In this document: in pieces, positions 61,253 through 64,000 of the stretch | Layout of the letters: every line of letters begins with the position of its first letter | How positions within the stretch are numbered: position 1 is the stretch's first letter | Assembly (NCBI RefSeq): GCF_036030735.1 | Contig: NZ_CP107928.1 | Location: 3,968,001-4,032,000, forward strand | Length of the DNA stretch: 64,000 bases | Reading direction: 5' to 3' | Source: Streptomyces sp. NBC_00425 | Lineage (GTDB): Bacteria; Actinomycetota; Actinomycetes; Streptomycetales; Streptomycetaceae | Made by a program: the position numbers and the translations under genes | The notes under the pieces: model-generated | Seen by the model: the letters and a program-made list of their open reading frames with translations, nothing else | Told to the model about the DNA's origin: nothing | Databases searched by the model: none

Positions 61253-63661
61253 TCAGCCGACCTCCGCCCCCTCCTCCAGCTCCACGTCGAACACCAGGGG
61301 CGCCCCGGCGACCGTCAGCTGCCGGGTGCGCTTCAGCAGCGGCGGCTCGGCCGTCGTGACCAGCAGATAGGTCCCGGCGGCGGGGACGGAGAGGATGTAC
61401 GAGCCGTCGGCGAGCGAGGTCACCCGGTCGCGTTCCGCCCCGTCCCGCGTCAGCAGGGTGACCGTCGCGCCCCCGACCGGGTCGCCGGCCGTGTCGCGGA
61501 CGAAGCCGTGGACGACCGTGGCCGCGTCGCCGCCCGCCGCGGCCTGCTCCGCGGCCTCCTCCTTCGGCTCGACCGCGAGATGCGGCAGCCGCTTCTCCAG
61601 CCACCCGGGCAGCCACCAGTTGGAGTTGCCCAGCAGGTGCATCGCCGCCGGCACGAGGGCCGTGCGCAGGATGAACGCGTCCAGCGCGACCGCCGCCGCG
61701 AGGCCGACGCCCGCCATCGCCGCGCCCGAGTCGCCGCTGAGCACGAAGGCGAGGAAGACGCACACCATGATGAGGGCGGCGGAGTTGATGACCCGGCTCG
61801 TCTCCGCGAGGCCCACCCGGACGGCGCGGGCGTTGTCCCTGGTGTGCACCCACTCCTCGTGCATCCGGCTGACCAGGAAGACCTGGTAGTCCATCGACAG
61901 GCCGAACAGCAGGGACAGCATGATGACCGGCAGGAAGGCGTTGATCGGCCCCTCCTTGCCGAGGCCGAGCAGGTCCAGGCCCCAGCCCCACTGGAAGACC
62001 GCGACGAGGACGCCGAACGAGGCGGCGGCCGCGACCAGGTTCATCACGGCGGCCGTCAGCGGCACGACCAGCGAGCGGAACGCGACCAGGAGCAGCAGGA
62101 AGCCGAGACCGATGATGGTGGCGATGAAGAGGGGCAGCCGGTCGCCGGTGACCGTCGCGAAGTCCTTGGAGACGGCCGTCACACCGCCCACGTGCGCCTC
62201 GGCCCCGGACGCGGGGATCACGTCGTCGCGCAGCCGGTCGATCAGCGTGTCGGTCTGCTCGGACTGCGGCGAGGTCGTGGGCACCACCTGGATGACCGTG
62301 ACCCCGCCGGCGGGCGGCAGCGCGACCGACTGCGCGACGCCGGGCGTGTCCTCGATGCCCCGCGCGAGGGCGGTGGCGTCGCCGTCGGCCACGACCACCT
62401 GAAGGGGGCCGTTGAAGCCCGGCCCGAAGCCCTCGGCGAGCAGGTCGTAGGCCTGGCGGGTGGTCGTCGAGGCGTCGTCGTTGCCCTGGTCCGTGGCGCC
62501 GAGGCGCAGCGACAGCACGGGCAGCGCCAGGACGGCCATGACGACGAGGGCGAGCGCGGCGATCGTCCGGGGGCGGCGCTGCACGCCCGTCGACCAGCGG
62601 GCCGACGGACTGCTCGTCTTCTCCGGCTCGGGCCCCGTGGCCGCCAGCAGGCGCCGCTGCCTGCGGCTCAGCACGCGCACGCCGAGGAAGCCGAGCAGCG
62701 CGGGCAGCAGCGTCGTCGCGGCGAGGACGCTCAGGACCACCGTGAGAGAGGTGCCGATGACGACGCCGTCCAGGAAGCGCAGGTTCGTCACCAGCATGCC
62801 GGCGAGCGCGATGCACACCGTGCCGCCCGCGAACAGCACGGCCCGGCCTGAGGTGTTGAGGGCGGTGACCGTCGACTCCTCCGGGTCCAGGCCGCGCAGG
62901 ACGCCCTTGCGGTGCCGGGTGACGATGAACAGGGCGTAGTCGATGCCGACGCCGAGTCCGATCAGCGAGGACAGCAGCGGGGCCAGGTCCGGGATGTCGG
63001 TGACGTGGCTGAGCAGCTGGGTCGAGAACAGCCCCATGCCGACGCCGAAGACCGCCACGGCGAGCGGCAGCAGCATCGCGTACAGCGAGCCGAAGGCCAG
63101 GAACAGGACCACGGCGGCCGCCGCGAGGCCGACCATCTCGGCGAGGCCGGTGGGCGGCTCCTGCACCCGCTGGACGGCCTGGCCGCCCACCTCGACGTCG
63201 AGGCCGTCCCGACCGGCGCCCCGCGCGGTGTCGACGACGTCCTGGACGAGTTCCTTGGGCACCGCGTTCGCCTGCTCGGTGAAGGTGATCTGGGCGTAGG
63301 CGATCCGCCCGTCGCCGCTGATCTGCGCCGCACCCCCCGCGTAGGGGCCGGTGACCCCTCCGACGCCCTTCATCTTCGCGATGTCGTCGAGGACGGGCTG
63401 CATCCGGGACCGTACGCCCTGGTCCCGTACCGAGCCCTCGTCGACCTTCCAGACGACCGTGTCGGTGTCGCCCGCGCGCGCGGGGAACGCCTTCTCCATC
63501 AGGTCGTACGCCTTCTTGGAGTCCGTGTCGGGGAGGGAGAAGACGTTCGCGTAGTCCGTGCCCGCCGCCGAGGCCGAGAATCCCAGCCCGAACAGCGCCC
63601 CCACCCAGAGCAACAGGACCACCAGCCGGTGCCGATAGCACCAGCGCGCCAATGCCGCCAC
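61253..63661 (-). CDS. MMPL/RND-family transporter with C-terminal carboxypeptidase-regulatory-like domain
   Basis: 802 aa from GTG 63661 (AAGGAG 7 nt upstream). Twelve spans in two 6-span halves, each with an extracytoplasmic domain; the proton-relay Asp-Tyr pairs are in GLGVGIDYALFIVTRHR and FGLSMDYQVFLVSRMH. After the last span, residues about 715-800 form a beta-sandwich domain of the carboxypeptidase-regulatory type (VHGFVRDTAGDPVGGATVTL, LADGSYILSVPAAGTY). This is unusual for MMPL proteins. The substrate is unknown (lipid, drug or peptide). It is convergent with the TetR gene, 1 bp apart. Confidence 0.9.
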   Translation of the reverse strand: MAALARWCYRHRLVVLLLWVGALFGLGFSASAAGTDYANVFSLPDTDSKKAYDLMEKAFPARAGDTDTVVWKVDEGSVRDQGVRSRMQPVLDDIAKMKGVGGVTGPYAGGAAQISGDGRIAYAQITFTEQANAVPKELVQDVVDTARGAGRDGLDVEVGGQAVQRVQEPPTGLAEMVGLAAAAVVLFLAFGSLYAMLLPLAVAVFGVGMGLFSTQLLSHVTDIPDLAPLLSSLIGLGVGIDYALFIVTRHRKGVLRGLDPEESTVTALNTSGRAVLFAGGTVCIALAGMLVTNLRFLDGVVIGTSLTVVLSVLAATTLLPALLGFLGVRVLSRRQRRLLAATGPEPEKTSSPSARWSTGVQRRPRTIAALALVVMAVLALPVLSLRLGATDQGNDDASTTTRQAYDLLAEGFGPGFNGPLQVVVADGDATALARGIEDTPGVAQSVALPPAGGVTVIQVVPTTSPQSEQTDTLIDRLRDDVIPASGAEAHVGGVTAVSKDFATVTGDRLPLFIATIIGLGFLLLLVAFRSLVVPLTAAVMNLVAAAASFGVLVAVFQWGWGLDLLGLGKEGPINAFLPVIMLSLLFGLSMDYQVFLVSRMHEEWVHTRDNARAVRVGLAETSRVINSAALIMVCVFLAFVLSGDSGAAMAGVGLAAAVALDAFILRTALVPAAMHLLGNSNWWLPGWLEKRLPHLAVEPKEEAAEQAAAGGDAATVVHGFVRDTAGDPVGGATVTLLTRDGAERDRVTSLADGSYILSVPAAGTYLLVTTAEPPLLKRTRQLTVAGAPLVFDVELEEGAEVG

Positions 63662-63820
63662 GCTCAAACTCCTTCTGCAGATCGTCGGTCGGTCCCCCAG
63701 GTCCTGGGCACCAGGATCGGCGGGCGCGCACCGGTGCGGACATGCGGACGGGCCGACTCTCAAGGAACTCCAAAGCGGGAACCGGTCCCGGCGGCCCGGG
63801 GGCCCGCCGATACTGGGGGC

Positions 63821-64000
63821 ATGACGACGGCTTGTGGAACCGTGCTGGTCGTGGAGGACGAACCGAGCATCGCGGACGTCCTCGCCATCGCCCTGCGCTA
63901 TCACCGCTTCGAGGTCATGACGGCGGGCACGGTCCGTGAGGCCCTCGCCCTCGCCGACCGGACCAGGCCGGACGCGGCCCTCCTCGACGTGATGCTGCCG
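63821..64000 (+). CDS. Response regulator, N-terminal part (cut by window end)
   Basis: 60 codons visible: the receiver-domain start VLVVEDEPSIADVLAIALRY with acidic pocket Glu-Asp-Glu, ending at the phospho-Asp motif LLDVMLP. GATACT lies 6 nt before the ATG, so it may be leaderless. The output domain and kinase gene are outside the window. It is divergent from the MMPL gene. Confidence 0.9.
   Translation, partial: MTTACGTVLVVEDEPSIADVLAIALRYHRFEVMTAGTVREALALADRTRPDAALLDVMLP

Noticed and set aside
61071..63773. 900-codon frame on the same strand as the MMPL gene in another phase
   Set aside because: Arg/Gly-rich with no membrane spans; the MMPL frame has 12 spans and both Asp-Tyr motifs.

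Overview
This 64-kb window is chromosomal DNA of a high-G+C actinomycete, almost certainly a Streptomyces. Codon third positions are nearly all G or C, and GTG starts, 1-8 bp gene overlaps and leaderless promoters are common. The gene set and order match the core region around the S. coelicolor antibiotic-regulatory locus sigQ/afsQ1-afsQ2. I see no rRNA, tRNA, CRISPR array, insertion sequence, prophage or biosynthetic cluster. Both ends are cut inside genes.

Left part (1-9.6 kb): class III adenylate cyclase (cya), biotin ligase (birA), and an acyl-CoA (propionyl-CoA) carboxylase set consisting of beta subunit pccB, epsilon subunit pccE and biotinylated alpha subunit accA2, with maf and small membrane proteins between them. 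BirA sits next to the carboxylase whose alpha subunit it would biotinylate.

Nucleoside salvage genes are spread over 12-45 kb: purine nucleoside phosphorylase, a PGM2/phosphomannomutase-like mutase, deoC with two aldehyde dehydrogenases, uridine kinase, adenosine deaminase, and an operon of BmpA-type ABC transporter genes with cytidine deaminase and thymidine phosphorylase. Five promoters of these units carry the same 12-bp palindrome (consensus CTACGCGCGTAG) at the core promoter. This points to one repressor controlling nucleoside uptake and catabolism; its gene is not identifiable here.

Middle part: sigQ diverges from afsQ1-afsQ2-lipoprotein, with three GTCAC repeats between them. VanZ-like, PspC-like, secreted small proteins and a LysR/MFS divergent pair follow. 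At 33.6-36 kb a second sliding-clamp (DnaN) paralog and a SigG-type ECF sigma factor each have a textbook PafBC (RecA-NDp) DNA-damage promoter. A 798-bp-offset tandem duplication lies at the end of the deo operon, with two Uma2 genes and a fragment of the deoA 3' end.

Right part (45-64 kb): M20 amidohydrolase, an orphan acyl-CoA mutase large subunit, an ECF sigma factor with a membrane partner protein, two unknown genes, a GH20 hexosaminidase, an OHCU-decarboxylase-like protein without the catalytic His-Pro, the sdhCDAB operon, a Uma2 and an SMI1/KNR4 protein, a TetR-controlled operon with two near-identical palindromic operators, an MMPL transporter with an extra C-terminal domain, and the start of a response regulator.

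The most promising less-described points are the shared nucleoside palindrome, the damage-promoter-driven second clamp, a split ALDH16-like enzyme pair, an ABC ATPase gene whose only sensible start codon is ATC, and the duplication at the deoA end. Family assignments rest on motifs read by eye; no database search was run.
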